Assembly: GCF_050434925.1 (NCBI RefSeq)
Contig: NZ_JBNDJK010000001.1
Span: 2,294,001-2,358,000 of the forward strand
Source: Inquilinus ginsengisoli_B
Lineage (GTDB): Bacteria; Pseudomonadota; Alphaproteobacteria; DSM-16000; Inquilinaceae
Direction of reading: 5' to 3'
DNA length: 64,000 nt
Positions 25,871 through 37,587 of the stretch are shown here, piece by piece; positions within the stretch are counted from its first letter, which is position 1; each line of letters opens with the position of its first letter. A model generated the notes under the pieces. The model searched no databases. It saw nothing but the letters and a program-made list of their open reading frames with translations, and had not been told where the DNA came from. The position numbers were made by a program, and so were the translations under genes.

Positions 25871-25878
25871 GGTGGGGA

Positions 25879-27285
<1,407 letters not shown>

Positions 27286-27487
27286 CTCTCACATCTCCGT
27301 CATCCGGCTCTTCGGCCGGCGGCCCTCTCGGCCGACGCTGGACCATAGCCGAGGGCAAACCGAGGCAAAAGCTGGAATAATTTTCAAAGTTGTCACCCTC
27401 CCCGCGGTGCAAATCGGGACGATGGACAGGAATCCGGCCCGGCCGCATCCTCGACGGAGAAGCAACAAGACAGATATGGGGGTGCCC

Positions 27488-27934
27488 ATGACCATCCGCA
27501 GCGCCGTTCTCGCCACGGGCTTCGTCCTGGCCCTGGCCTCGTCTGCCTCGGCCACTGAGGGGATCAAGGGCTTCTGGCGGACCGGGGACGGCCGCTCGGT
27601 GATCCAGATCACCGACTGCAATACGGGCATCTGCGGCCTGATCGCGGCGCTGCCGCCGGACGCTCCGGCCACCGACGTGAACAACCCGGACGAGAGCAAG
27701 CGCGGCAAGCCGCTGTGCAGGCTGATCATGCTGCACAGCTTCACCCAGGCCTCCGACACGGAGTGGGAGGACGGCACGATCTACGACCCGAAGAGCGGCA
27801 AGACCTATGACGCCAAGATGCACCTGACCGGGCCGGACACGCTGGACCTGCGCGGCTATGTCGGCATCAGCCTGCTCGGCCGCACCGACACCTGGACCCG
27901 CCAGCAGCCCGGCAGCTTCAAGGCGTGCGGATGA
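27488..27934 (+). CDS. DUF2147 family secreted protein
   Basis: A 148-residue exported protein with signal peptide TIRSAVLATGFVLALASSASA. The mature part follows the DUF2147 pattern: GIKGFWRTGDGRSVIQITDCNTG, then DESKRGKPLC, GTIYDPKSGKTYDAKM and LDLRGYVGISLLGRTDTWTR. Family members are periplasmic lipocalin-like proteins of unknown function. An alternative ATG at 27476 would add four residues. It is divergent from leuC and convergent with the HAD gene. Confidence 0.88.
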   Translation: MTIRSAVLATGFVLALASSASATEGIKGFWRTGDGRSVIQITDCNTGICGLIAALPPDAPATDVNNPDESKRGKPLCRLIMLHSFTQASDTEWEDGTIYDPKSGKTYDAKMHLTGPDTLDLRGYVGISLLGRTDTWTRQQPGSFKACG

Positions 27935-27943
27935 GCTGAGCCG

Positions 27944-28624
27944 TCAGCTGCGCCGCGCCGCTGCCACCGCGGCCAGCCATTCGGCGGTGTCGTCGACGGC
28001 GATGTCGATATGGCCGTCGCCGGGCAAAGGCTGGCCCCAGTCGGACGGGGTGCGCACCCACACCGTGGTCATGCCCAGCTGATGCGCGGGCAGCAGGTTG
28101 CGGGCCATGTCCTCGACCATTGCCGTCGATTGCGGCGCCAGCCCGTACAGGTCGAGCATCGCCCGGTAGGGGCCGGGATCGGGCTTCGGCACATAGCCGG
28201 CCGCGACGATGTCGAAGATGCCGTCGAACTGCGACACCACTCCGAGCCGGCCCAGCACCCGCTCGGCATGGCGGACCGAGCCGTTGGTGAACACGATCTT
28301 GCGGCCCGGCAGGTCGGCCAGCGCCGCGGCCAGGGTCGGGCTCGGCCCGATCGCCGAGATGTCGATGTCGTGGACGAATTCCAGGAACGGGCCGGGGTCG
28401 ATCTCACGTTCGTTCATCAGTCCGCGCAGGGTGGTGCCGTAGTCGCGGAACAGTCGCTTCTGCAGCGCCTTGGCCTCGGCCTCCGGCAGGTCGTAATGCG
28501 ACCGGATGTACTCGCCCATGCGCCGGTCGATCTGGGCGAACAGGTTGCTGCGGGCGGGGTACAGCGTGTTGTCGAGGTCGAACACCCAGTGCTCGACATG
28601 ACGCAGGGGATCGGCCGGCTGCAT
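27944..28624 (-). CDS. HAD-family pyrimidine 5'-nucleotidase-like phosphatase
   Basis: A 226-residue HAD hydrolase. The catalytic motif I is FDLDNTLYP (Asp16, Asp18), motif II is KIVFTNGS, the motif III lysine is in YVPKPDPGPY, and motif IV is MVEDMARNLLPAHQLGM. This pattern matches the SDT1/pyrimidine 5'-nucleotidase subgroup. ATG 28624 is 6 bp after GGAG; a GTG at 28630 overlaps the upstream stop. The gene is coupled to the yciB-like gene by only a few bases. Confidence 0.88.
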   Translation of the reverse strand: MQPADPLRHVEHWVFDLDNTLYPARSNLFAQIDRRMGEYIRSHYDLPEAEAKALQKRLFRDYGTTLRGLMNEREIDPGPFLEFVHDIDISAIGPSPTLAAALADLPGRKIVFTNGSVRHAERVLGRLGVVSQFDGIFDIVAAGYVPKPDPGPYRAMLDLYGLAPQSTAMVEDMARNLLPAHQLGMTTVWVRTPSDWGQPLPGDGHIDIAVDDTAEWLAAVAAARRS

Positions 28625-28626
28625 CG

Positions 28627-29214
28627 TCACTCCGCCGGCTTGACTTGGTGCCGCATCAGCACCGGCATCTGCGCCATGGCGAAGACCAGCGTCAGCGGCA
28701 GGATGCCGAACAGCTTGAAACCGGCCCAGAAGCTGAACGAAAAGTTGCGCCAGACGATCTCGTTGATCACGGCCAGCACCACGAAGAACACCGCCCAGCG
28801 CCAGGTCAGGATGCGCCAGCCCTGCTCGGTCAGCTCAAACACGGTGCCCATCATCAGCTTCAGGAAGTTGCGGCCGGTGGCGAGGCCCGCAAACAGGATG
28901 GCGGCGAACAGCAGGTTCACCACCGTCGGCTTCAGCTTGAAGAACAGATCGTCGTTCAGCCACAGCGTCAGGCCGCCGAAGATCAGCACGAAGACGCAGC
29001 TGACCATCGGCATGATCGGCCAGCGCCGTTCGAGCCGGACCGACAGCGCGACCGCCACCACCAGCGCGGCCATGAAGACCGCGATCGCCGGCATGGCGCC
29101 GACCACCTGGTTGGCGACGAAGAAGATCAGAAGAGGCCCGGCCTCGAGCGCAAGGCGCAGGAACGGGCCCTTCTCGGCCTTGGCGACGGCCTGCGTGTCG
29201 GTCTGGTCGATCAT
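28627..29214 (-). CDS. Inner membrane septation protein A (YciB family)
   Basis: A 195-residue integral membrane protein with about five spans. YciB family features are LALEAGPLLIFFVAN, LWLNDDLFFKLKPTVVNLLFA, LTWRWAVFFVVLAVINEIVWR and the terminal LPLTLVFAMAQMPVLMRH. The family is linked to septation and envelope integrity. It is transcribed together with the HAD phosphatase that follows. Confidence 0.93.
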   Translation of the reverse strand: MIDQTDTQAVAKAEKGPFLRLALEAGPLLIFFVANQVVGAMPAIAVFMAALVVAVALSVRLERRWPIMPMVSCVFVLIFGGLTLWLNDDLFFKLKPTVVNLLFAAILFAGLATGRNFLKLMMGTVFELTEQGWRILTWRWAVFFVVLAVINEIVWRNFSFSFWAGFKLFGILPLTLVFAMAQMPVLMRHQVKPAE

Positions 29215-29420
29215 GGCCGCACCCTAGACCAAGTGCCGCGCCCGGGAAACCGGGATCGGCGGGAAGGAATGCCGCGGCCACCCCATGCCACGCGACGATG
29301 GCAGCACTGCCGACAGCGCTCTTGTACGACAACCTCGCTGGGCGAAGTTTAGAGGGGCTCGGGGCGCGCTTCGCCGCCGCCGGCGCTTCGCATTCCGCCC
29401 CCGCTTCGGAACGCTGCATC

Positions 29421-30908
29421 ATGTCCGCACACAGTCCGGCGGTCGCCGTCCCGGCGCCGCTCGACCACGCCACTGTCCGTTCGATCATCATCGGCATCAT
29501 GCTGGCGATGCTGCTGGCCGCGCTCGACCAGACCATCGTGGCCACGGCGCTGCCGACCATCGGACAGGAGCTGGGCGACGTCGAGCACCTATCCTGGGTG
29601 GTCAGCGCCTATCTCCTGGCCGCCACCGCGGTGACCCCGCTCTACGGCAAGTTCAGCGACATCCACGGCCGGCGCATCACGCTGCTGGTCAGCATCAGCG
29701 TGTTCATCATCGGCTCGGTCGCCTGCGCCCTGGCGCCGACCATGCTGGCGCTGATCCTGGCCCGGGCGCTGCAGGGCCTCGGCGGCGGCGGGCTGATCTC
29801 GCTGGCCCAGACCATCATCGCCGATGTGGTCTCGCCGAAGGAGCGCGGGCGCTACCAGGGCTACATCGCCAGCGTCTTCGTCACCTCCAGCGTGGTCGGG
29901 CCGGTGCTGGGCGGGCTGATCGCCGACCATCTGCACTGGTCGGTGATCTTCTGGATCAACCTGCCGCTCGGCCTCGGCGCCTTCTGGATGGTCTGGGGCG
30001 CACTGCGCCGGCTGCCGCGGCACGACCGCCGACACAGGCTCGACGTGCTCGGCGCCGTGCTGATGGTCGGCGCCACCGTGGCGGCGATGCTGGCGCTCAC
30101 CTGGGGCGGCACCCGCTACCCCTGGGATTCGGCCGAGATCCTCGGCCTGTTCGCCGGTTCGCTGGTGCTGTGGGTGCTGTTCGCCGCGCGCCTGCTGACC
30201 GCGGCCGAGCCGCTGATCCCGCTGGCGGTGATGTCGAACCAGGTGGTCGGCACCGGCACCGCCGCCGCCTTCTGCGTCATGGGCAGCTTCATCGGCCTGT
30301 CGATCTACGTCCCGGTCTATCTCGAAAGCGTGGTCGGCCTGTCGGCCAGCAACTCCGGCCTGGCGCTGATGCCGCTGATGGCCGGCACCGTGACCGGCGC
30401 CAACATCGCCGGCCGCTTCATGGCGCGCATGACCCATTACAAGCGCACGCCGCTGGTCGGGCTGGTGATCGCCGCGGCGGCGCTGGTCGGGCTGGCCGCC
30501 TATCCGGACGGGTTGCCGTTGTGGGTGGTCGAGGTCGCGCTCGCCGCCGTCGGCCTCGGTCTCGGCACGGTGCTGCCGGTCACCACCATCTCGATCCAGA
30601 ATGCGGTGGCGATGCATCAGCTCGGCACCGCCACGGGTTGCATGAACTTCTTCCGCTCGCTGGGCAGCGCCATCGTCGTCGCCGGCTTCGGCGCCATCGT
30701 GCTGAGCGCGATCGGCGGCGGCCGGTCGCCCGAGACCCTCGGTGCGCTGACCCCGGCGATGCGCGAAGGGCTGGTCGGCGCCTTCCACTGGATGTTCCTG
30801 GCCGCCGCCGCCGGCCTCGCCCTCGGCTTCGTCTGGCTGCTGCTGATGGAGGAGCGGCCGCTGCGCAGCGGCGCGGCTCAGCACGCCAAGGAAGCGCTGG
30901 TGGAGTAG
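29421..30908 (+). CDS. MFS drug efflux transporter (DHA2/EmrB type)
   Basis: A 495-residue proton antiporter with about 14 membrane spans. The DHA2 signatures are LDQTIVATALPTIGQEL, LYGKFSDIHGRR in loop 2-3, ARALQGLGGGGLISLAQ and FWINLPLGL. ATG 29421 directly before SAHSPAVAVP gives the usual short cytoplasmic N-terminus; an in-frame ATG at 29298 would add a long non-homologous leader. No EmrA-like adaptor is adjacent. It is convergent with the HxlR gene. Confidence 0.92.
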   Translation: MSAHSPAVAVPAPLDHATVRSIIIGIMLAMLLAALDQTIVATALPTIGQELGDVEHLSWVVSAYLLAATAVTPLYGKFSDIHGRRITLLVSISVFIIGSVACALAPTMLALILARALQGLGGGGLISLAQTIIADVVSPKERGRYQGYIASVFVTSSVVGPVLGGLIADHLHWSVIFWINLPLGLGAFWMVWGALRRLPRHDRRHRLDVLGAVLMVGATVAAMLALTWGGTRYPWDSAEILGLFAGSLVLWVLFAARLLTAAEPLIPLAVMSNQVVGTGTAAAFCVMGSFIGLSIYVPVYLESVVGLSASNSGLALMPLMAGTVTGANIAGRFMARMTHYKRTPLVGLVIAAAALVGLAAYPDGLPLWVVEVALAAVGLGLGTVLPVTTISIQNAVAMHQLGTATGCMNFFRSLGSAIVVAGFGAIVLSAIGGGRSPETLGALTPAMREGLVGAFHWMFLAAAAGLALGFVWLLLMEERPLRSGAAQHAKEALVE

Positions 30909-30924
30909 GGGCGCGCCCCAGGGC

Positions 30925-31299
30925 CTAGGCGGGGTGGCTGGCTGAAAAATTGCGCGTCGCTATCAGCACAGGCAGCAGGCCTTTACCCGCCTCCGACAAT
31001 TGATATTCGACCCGTGGCGGCTTTTCGCCAAAGTCGATCCTCTCGATAAGGCGGTCGCTCTCCAGTTCGCGAAGATGCTGCGTTAGCATTTTCTGAGAGA
31101 TGCCCGGCAAATCCCGCCTCAACCGGGAGGTGCGCATCGATGGATCGGCGTAGAGGCGGAAGAGGATCGGCAGCTTCCAACGCCCCTGGATCATCCGGAC
31201 CACGCGCGTCACGTGCGCTACCGAGCCCTCCGGCCCGAGGCAGACAGTCCGGTCCTCAGTGGCGACAGGCACCTTAAAGTGCGTACTTGTCTCGCCCAT
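30925..31299 (-). CDS. HxlR-family transcriptional regulator
   Basis: A 124-residue winged-helix regulator of the HxlR (DUF24) type. The DNA-binding core is visible: MIQGRWKLPILFRLYADPSMR, LRRDLPGISQKMLTQHLRELESD, then the wing GEKPPRVEYQLSEAGKGLLPVL. Members often sense quinones or electrophiles and control a divergent oxidoreductase, as here with the SDR gene 51 bp away. Base composition of this pair is visibly less G+C-rich than its surroundings, which suggests transfer. Confidence 0.9.
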   Translation of the reverse strand: MGETSTHFKVPVATEDRTVCLGPEGSVAHVTRVVRMIQGRWKLPILFRLYADPSMRTSRLRRDLPGISQKMLTQHLRELESDRLIERIDFGEKPPRVEYQLSEAGKGLLPVLIATRNFSASHPA

Positions 31300-31350
31300 C
31301 GTCTCAATCGACCTATGCAACCATCAACGGCATAGAGTGGGTTTTCGGCG

Positions 31351-32166
31351 ATGGATTTGCAATTGGACGGCAAGAAGGCGCTTGTCACGGGCAGCAGCAA
31401 AGGGATCGGCGAAGCTATTGCCCATGCACTCGCGCGCGAGAAGGCGATCGTCGTCGTTCATGGACGCGACCGGGCTCAGGCGGAGCGGGTCGCCCATGCC
31501 GTCATCGCGCAAGGCGGACGCGCTCACGCCGTTGCCGGAGATCTCACGCGTGATGACGAAGTTCAACGGCTGATAGAGGAGGCGGAAGAGCAGGCCGGCG
31601 CCATCGATATTCTGGTCAACAATGCCGGCGGGTCGGGTGGCTCAAGAGAGAGCTGGATAGACACTCAGCCCGCCTCATGGGCGACCGCCTATGATCGCAA
31701 CGTATTGGCGGCCCTCAGGGTCACCACGCGGTTGTTGACCAAGATGCAGCAAGCCAGGTGGGGCCGCGTCATCAATATTTCGAGTTTGGCGGCAATGATG
31801 CCGCCACCATCTGCGCCGGACTACTCGGCGTGCAAGGCCGCCATGAACGCCATGACGGTCTCCATGGCGAAGGCGGTGGCGGCCGACGGCGTGACGGTCA
31901 ATGCCATCTCTCCCGGCACCATACATAGTTCCACGCTCGATGCCCGTTTCCGTGAAGCTGCGGCGCAGGGCGGCATGGCGGATGAAGACGCGCCGTGGGA
32001 GGAGATCGAGCGTGCCGTTCTTCCGATCTTCGCCCAGGTCCCTGTCGGTCGGGTCGGCCGGCTGGAAGAGATTGCGGATGCCGTCGCCTTCCTCGCCAGC
32101 CCGGTCGCAGGATACATTACCGGCACCAACATCCGGATCGATGGCGGGCTTCTGCCCAGCCTTTAA
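31351..32166 (+). CDS. Short-chain dehydrogenase/reductase
   Basis: A 271-residue NAD(P)-dependent oxidoreductase. The cofactor motif is TGSSKGIGEAIA, then NNAG, and the catalytic Ser-Tyr-Lys set lies in NISSLAAMM and YSACK. The C-terminus GYITGTNIRIDGGLLPSL is typical. It is divergent from the HxlR regulator, its probable controller. Codon use is less G+C-biased than in the neighbours. It converges on the agl transporter operon in the place where an ATPase gene would be expected. Confidence 0.92.
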   Translation: MDLQLDGKKALVTGSSKGIGEAIAHALAREKAIVVVHGRDRAQAERVAHAVIAQGGRAHAVAGDLTRDDEVQRLIEEAEEQAGAIDILVNNAGGSGGSRESWIDTQPASWATAYDRNVLAALRVTTRLLTKMQQARWGRVINISSLAAMMPPPSAPDYSACKAAMNAMTVSMAKAVAADGVTVNAISPGTIHSSTLDARFREAAAQGGMADEDAPWEEIERAVLPIFAQVPVGRVGRLEEIADAVAFLASPVAGYITGTNIRIDGGLLPSL

Positions 32167-32208
32167 GCATCAATCCGATGGGCTTTGGACGTTTCGGCAC
32201 AGCCCGCC

Positions 32209-33048
32209 CTACCCCTTGACCGCGCCGGCGGTCAGGCCGGAGACGATGCGGCGCTGGAAGATCATCACCAGCACGATCAGCGGCACGGTCACCACCACCG
32301 ACGCCGCCATGATGTTGCCCCACGGGATGTCGAACTGGGTGGCGCCGGAGATCAGGGCGATCGCCACCGGCACCGTCCGCACCTCGTTGGTCAGGGTGAA
32401 GGTCAGGGCGAACAGGAACTCGTTCCAGGCGGCGATGAAGGCCAGCAGGCCGGTGGTCGCCAGGGCCGGGCCGAGCAGCGGCAGGAACACCCGCACCAGG
32501 ATCTGCCACGGCTTGGCGCCGTCGACGATCGCCGCCTCCTCCAGCTCGCGCGGCAGCTCACGGATGAAGGTGGTCAGCACCCAGACCGAGAAGGGCAGGG
32601 TGAAGATCATGTAGCTCAGGATCAGCGAGCCGAGCTGGTTGTACAGGCCGGCCCAGCGCACCAGCTCGAACAGCCCGGTCAGCACCGCCACCTGCGGGAA
32701 CATCGACACCGCCAGCGTCAGCATCAGGATGGTGCTGCGGCCACGGAACCGCACCCGGCCCAGCGCATAGGCGGCGCTGACCGACAGCAGGAGGCAGATC
32801 AGCACGGTCGACCCGGCGACGATCAGCGAGTTGACGATGTTGGTCAGGAAGGGCTGCTCGCGGAACACGCTGACATAGTTGTCGATCGTCGGCGAGGGCG
32901 GCACCAGGTCGGTGCCGAACAGCTGCTGGCCGCTCTTCAGCGACGAGATCACCGCCCAGTAGAACGGGAACACCGTGTAGACGATGATCGCCGCCACCAG
33001 CACATAGAAGAAGCTGCGGCCGATCCGGCGCCTGGAGGATCTGGTCAT
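32209..33048 (-). CDS. aglG: Alpha-glucoside ABC transporter permease (AglG-like)
   Basis: A 279-residue inner-membrane permease of the MalG type with six spans. The EAA loop that docks to the ATPase reads EEAAIVDGAKPWQILVRVFLPLLGPAL, and the end QRRIVSGLTAGAVKG is typical. It pairs with the permease encoded 9 bp upstream. It is the last gene of the operon; the ATPase gene usual in agl loci (aglK) is missing, so the importer would need an ATPase encoded elsewhere. Confidence 0.88.
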   Translation of the reverse strand: MTRSSRRRIGRSFFYVLVAAIIVYTVFPFYWAVISSLKSGQQLFGTDLVPPSPTIDNYVSVFREQPFLTNIVNSLIVAGSTVLICLLLSVSAAYALGRVRFRGRSTILMLTLAVSMFPQVAVLTGLFELVRWAGLYNQLGSLILSYMIFTLPFSVWVLTTFIRELPRELEEAAIVDGAKPWQILVRVFLPLLGPALATTGLLAFIAAWNEFLFALTFTLTNEVRTVPVAIALISGATQFDIPWGNIMAASVVVTVPLIVLVMIFQRRIVSGLTAGAVKG

Positions 33049-33057
33049 GGCCGCCCC

Positions 33058-34167
33058 CTATTTGTCGAAGCGCACGCGGCCCGCCACCATCCACAGGGCG
33101 GCGAGCACAGCGATGATCAGGAACAGCAGGGTCGAGGCGGCGGAGCCGAAGCCGACATTGCCGAAATCGATGCTCTGCTGCCGGGCGAAGACCGACATGC
33201 TCATCGTGTTGATGCTGTTCGAGGTCAGCACGTAGATCAGGTCGAAGACACGCAGCGAATCCAGGGCCCGGAACAGGATCGCCACCATCAGCGCCGGCCA
33301 GATCAGCGGCAGGGTGATGCGGGTGAAGACCTTCCAGGGCCGGATGCCGTCGACCTTCGCCGCCTCATATACCTCGCCCGGCAGCATCTGCAGCGCGGCC
33401 AGGATCAGCAGCGTCATGAACGGCGTGGTCTTCCAGACGTCGACCGCGATCACGGCGCCGAGCGACAGGCTGGGGTCGGCGGTCCAGGCGATGCGGGTCG
33501 AGATCAGGCCGAGCGACAGCAGCACCTCGTTGATCACGCCGTACTGGTCGTTCAGCATCCAGCCCCACATCTTGGCCGAGACGATGGTGGGAATGGCCCA
33601 GGGGATCAGCACGGCGGCCCGCAACAGCCCTCGCCCCGGCATATGGGCGTTCAGCGTCATGGCGATGAGCAGGCCCAGAGCCGTCTCGATCGTCACCGAG
33701 ATCACGGTGAACAGGATGGTGTTCCAGGCCGACCGCCACCACACCGGGTCGACCAGCAGCCCCTGCCAGCTGAAGATGCCGCTGGTGTCGACGTCGTAAT
33801 CGACCGGCTTGTTCTGGTCGATGTCCCAGAATTTGCCCTCCTCCGGCTTCCACACCAAGTTGGCGCCCTTGGGGTCGTAGAACACATAGTAGCCGCCAAG
33901 GGAGTCGTCCCAGTCGGCGCGGTTGGGGCCGTAGAACAGGTAGTTGTCGAAGCCGACCAGCCGGGTCGGCCGCTCGGCCTTCAGCGTCGCGTCGGTGAAG
34001 CTCAGCGCGATGGTCCGCACCAGCGGCCAGCCGGCGACCAGCGCCAGCACCACCAGCACCGGGATCAGGAACAGCCAGGCGGCACGGACGCGCTGCCGGC
34101 TGAGCCGCGACACGGCCGGCTTGGCGGCGCGCCCAGCCGGAGTGGGGGTGGAGGTGGCGACGGTCAT
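33058..34167 (-). CDS. aglF: Alpha-glucoside ABC transporter permease (AglF-like)
   Basis: A 369-residue permease of the MalF type. An N-terminal cytoplasmic tail is followed by TM1 (AAWLFLIPVLVVLALVAGW), a large periplasmic insert (about residues 70-150, YYVFYDPKGANLVW) and the EAA loop YEAAKVDGIRPWKVFTRITLPLIWPAL. ATG 34167 sits behind GGGGAGGACC. Heterodimer with the AglG-like protein. The order binding protein, AglF, AglG, as seen here, is that of rhizobial agl loci. Confidence 0.9.
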   Translation of the reverse strand: MTVATSTPTPAGRAAKPAVSRLSRQRVRAAWLFLIPVLVVLALVAGWPLVRTIALSFTDATLKAERPTRLVGFDNYLFYGPNRADWDDSLGGYYVFYDPKGANLVWKPEEGKFWDIDQNKPVDYDVDTSGIFSWQGLLVDPVWWRSAWNTILFTVISVTIETALGLLIAMTLNAHMPGRGLLRAAVLIPWAIPTIVSAKMWGWMLNDQYGVINEVLLSLGLISTRIAWTADPSLSLGAVIAVDVWKTTPFMTLLILAALQMLPGEVYEAAKVDGIRPWKVFTRITLPLIWPALMVAILFRALDSLRVFDLIYVLTSNSINTMSMSVFARQQSIDFGNVGFGSAASTLLFLIIAVLAALWMVAGRVRFDK

Positions 34168-34236
34168 GGGGTCCTCCCCGAAGTCAATGGCAGAGGCACT
34201 CAACTCAGGTCGGCCGGGCTGGTCCTCGCGGTGGCT

Positions 34237-34371
34237 GATTGCCTCTCGCGCCTGGCGGGAGAGGTCGGGCGTCCGCAGGACGACCGGGTGAGGGCTGGCC
34301 CGGGCCTCGACAAAGCCTCACCCGGAGCCGCTTCGCGTCTCCGACCTCTCCCGCAAGCGGGAGAGGCAATC
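34237..34371. repeat. REP family D inverted repeat
   Basis: Left arm GATTGCCTCTCGCGCCTGGC..GAGAGGTCGG (34237-34268) and its near-perfect inverted partner ending GGGAGAGGCAATC (34341-34371). Inside lies a second inverted pair, GGGTGAGGCT-like and AGCCTCACCC. It is located between the aglF-like gene and the binding-protein gene and is read through by the frameshifted tail of the latter. Confidence 0.85.
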
Positions 34372-35685
34372 GGAGCGGGCTCGGCGGGACGCACGCGAGA
34401 GCCGCTTTACCAGCGGCCGCCGCGGCTCAACCGGTTCAGGTCCTTCTGCAGCTGCGCCAGGTTGGTGGCGCCGTCGCCCTGCTTCGACAGGGTGTTGTGG
34501 ACCCGCGTTCCAGAACAGGGTGGAGACCTCGTTGTAGCGCTCGCCGGTGATCGCCGAGGGGCGGGCGACCGCGCTTTCGAAGGCGGCCTTCAGGCTGGCG
34601 AAGAAGGGCTGGGCCTTCAGCACGTCCGGGTCGTCGTACAGCGCCGGGATGGTGGTCTGGAAGGTAGCCTCGATGGCGCGGCGCTTCTGCTCGTCCTTGC
34701 CGGTCAGATAGAGGACCAGGTCGGCGGCTTCCTTCGGATGGGCCGAGTATTTCGACACCGCCAGGTTCCAGCCGCCGAGCGTCGCGGCATGGCGGGCACT
34801 GTCACCGTCGCCCTTCGGCAGCGGTGCGGTGCCGATCTTGCCCTTGACCGGGCTATCGCCGGAATTGACCAGCGAATAGGCGTAGGGCCAGTTGCGCATG
34901 AAGGCGGCGTTGCCGGACTGGAACACGCCGCGGGCATCCTCCTCCATGTAGTTCAGCACGCCGTCCGGGGCGATGGTGCCGATCCAGGAAGCAGCGGTGT
35001 CCAGCGCCTTGGCCGCCTGCGGATTGTTGACGGTGATCTTGCCGTCGGGTCCGACGATGGTGCCGCCGCCGAAGCTGGTGACCCATTCCAGCGCGTCGCA
35101 GGTCAGCCCCTCATAGGCCCGGCCCTGGAACACGAAGCCGAAGAAGCGGTCGTTGCCGGCCTTGCGCTCGCCCTCCTGGATGGTCTTGGCGGTCTCGGTC
35201 AGCTGACCCCAGGTCTCGGGCACCTTGAGCTTGTATTTGTCCAGCAGGTCCTGGCGGTAATACAGCAGCCCGGCATCGGTGAACCAAGGCAAGGCCAGCA
35301 GCTGGTCGTTGCGGGTCAGGCCCTGGATGATGGTGGGAAAGTGCTGATCGATCGTGGCCTGATCGGCATAGGGCTTCAGGTCGATGAAATGGCTGCCGAT
35401 GATGGCGGGCCAGATGATGTCGATCTGGAACACGTCGATGTCGCCGGACTGGGCGCTCAGGATCTGCTGGTACAGGGCGAGCTGGTCGGAGGTCGATTGC
35501 GGGGCGGCGACGACGTCGACCGTGTTGCCGGTCTTCTCCGCCCAGGCCTTGGCGCCCTGCTGGCATTGCGGCTGCTCGCTGCCGGCCGAGCCGCAGGAGA
35601 TGGTGACTTTGACCCCTGCCGCCTGCGCGACGGTGCCGGCCAGGACCAGAGCGAATGTGAGGGGAAGGATTGCGCTCCTCGACAT
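34318..35685 (-). CDS. aglE: Alpha-glucoside ABC transporter substrate-binding protein, C-terminal frameshift
   Basis: A periplasmic solute-binding protein (family 1, MalE-like) with signal peptide AILPLTFALVLAGTVAQA. Typical segments: DVFQIDIIWPAIIGSHF, LPWFTDAGLLYYRQDLLDKY and NAAFMRNWPYAYSL. After ERYNEVSTLFWNA the sequence GCGGGTCCAC has one G too many (CCC at 34502-34504 on the plus strand). Without it the frame reads VHNTLSKQGDGATNLAQLQK to GGRW and stops at 34407 after about 425 residues. As it stands the ORF has 455 residues with a foreign Arg-rich tail running into a repeat. Start 35685 follows AAGGAGGAG. Whether this is a mutation or a sequencing error cannot be told. Confidence 0.85.
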   Translation of the reverse strand: MSRSAILPLTFALVLAGTVAQAAGVKVTISCGSAGSEQPQCQQGAKAWAEKTGNTVDVVAAPQSTSDQLALYQQILSAQSGDIDVFQIDIIWPAIIGSHFIDLKPYADQATIDQHFPTIIQGLTRNDQLLALPWFTDAGLLYYRQDLLDKYKLKVPETWGQLTETAKTIQEGERKAGNDRFFGFVFQGRAYEGLTCDALEWVTSFGGGTIVGPDGKITVNNPQAAKALDTAASWIGTIAPDGVLNYMEEDARGVFQSGNAAFMRNWPYAYSLVNSGDSPVKGKIGTAPLPKGDGDSARHAATLGGWNLAVSKYSAHPKEAADLVLYLTGKDEQKRRAIEATFQTTIPALYDDPDVLKAQPFFASLKAAFESAVARPSAITGERYNEVSTLFWNAGPQHPVEAGRRRHQPGAAAEGPEPVEPRRPLVKRLSRASRRARSDCLSRLRERSETRSGSG

Positions 35686-35816
35686 GGTCTCCTCCTTGTG
35701 GTTTTGGCCGCGGGGGAGACCGGCGCGCCCCCGCGTGCTTTGTCTTGGGGCAAAGGGTGACTCGCCGGGCCGGCCTCTGGCGAGTCGAAATGATTTCAGT
35801 CTTGGACCGAACGTCG

Positions 35817-37457
<1,641 letters not shown>

Positions 37458-37515
37458 TCAACCCCTCCCGATATCCCCCGCATCCGAGCCGCGATCCGCC
37501 ATCCGTCGCGAACAT

Positions 37516-37529
37516 CTGAATGCATTCAG
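37516..37529. promoter_or_regulatory. Candidate LacI-type operator 1
   Basis: The perfect 14-bp palindrome CTGAATGCATTCAG lies 59 bp upstream of the glucosidase start, in the aglA/lacI intergenic region, followed by a TTTTTACAGTAT stretch that may hold promoter elements. Confidence 0.6.
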
Positions 37530-37551
37530 TTTTTACAGTATCAGAGACTTT

Positions 37552-37565
37552 CTTGATCGATCAAG
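37552..37565. promoter_or_regulatory. Candidate LacI-type operator 2
   Basis: The perfect palindrome CTTGATCGATCAAG has a central CG, as is common for LacI/GalR operators, and lies 23 bp before the regulator start. Its centre is 36 bp from that of operator 1. Autoregulation and control of the divergent agl operon are likely. Confidence 0.65.
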
Positions 37566-37587
37566 AGGGAGTCCGTAGGGTGCCCGC

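Noticed and set aside
27286..27475. Leucine attenuator before leuC
   Set aside because: I found no short leader frame with a run of Leu codons followed by a terminator hairpin on the minus strand.
32185..35760. An 1191-residue plus-strand frame across the agl permease genes
   Set aside because: It crosses three genes and a repeat without start signals or protein motifs; the minus frames are clear ABC transporter proteins.
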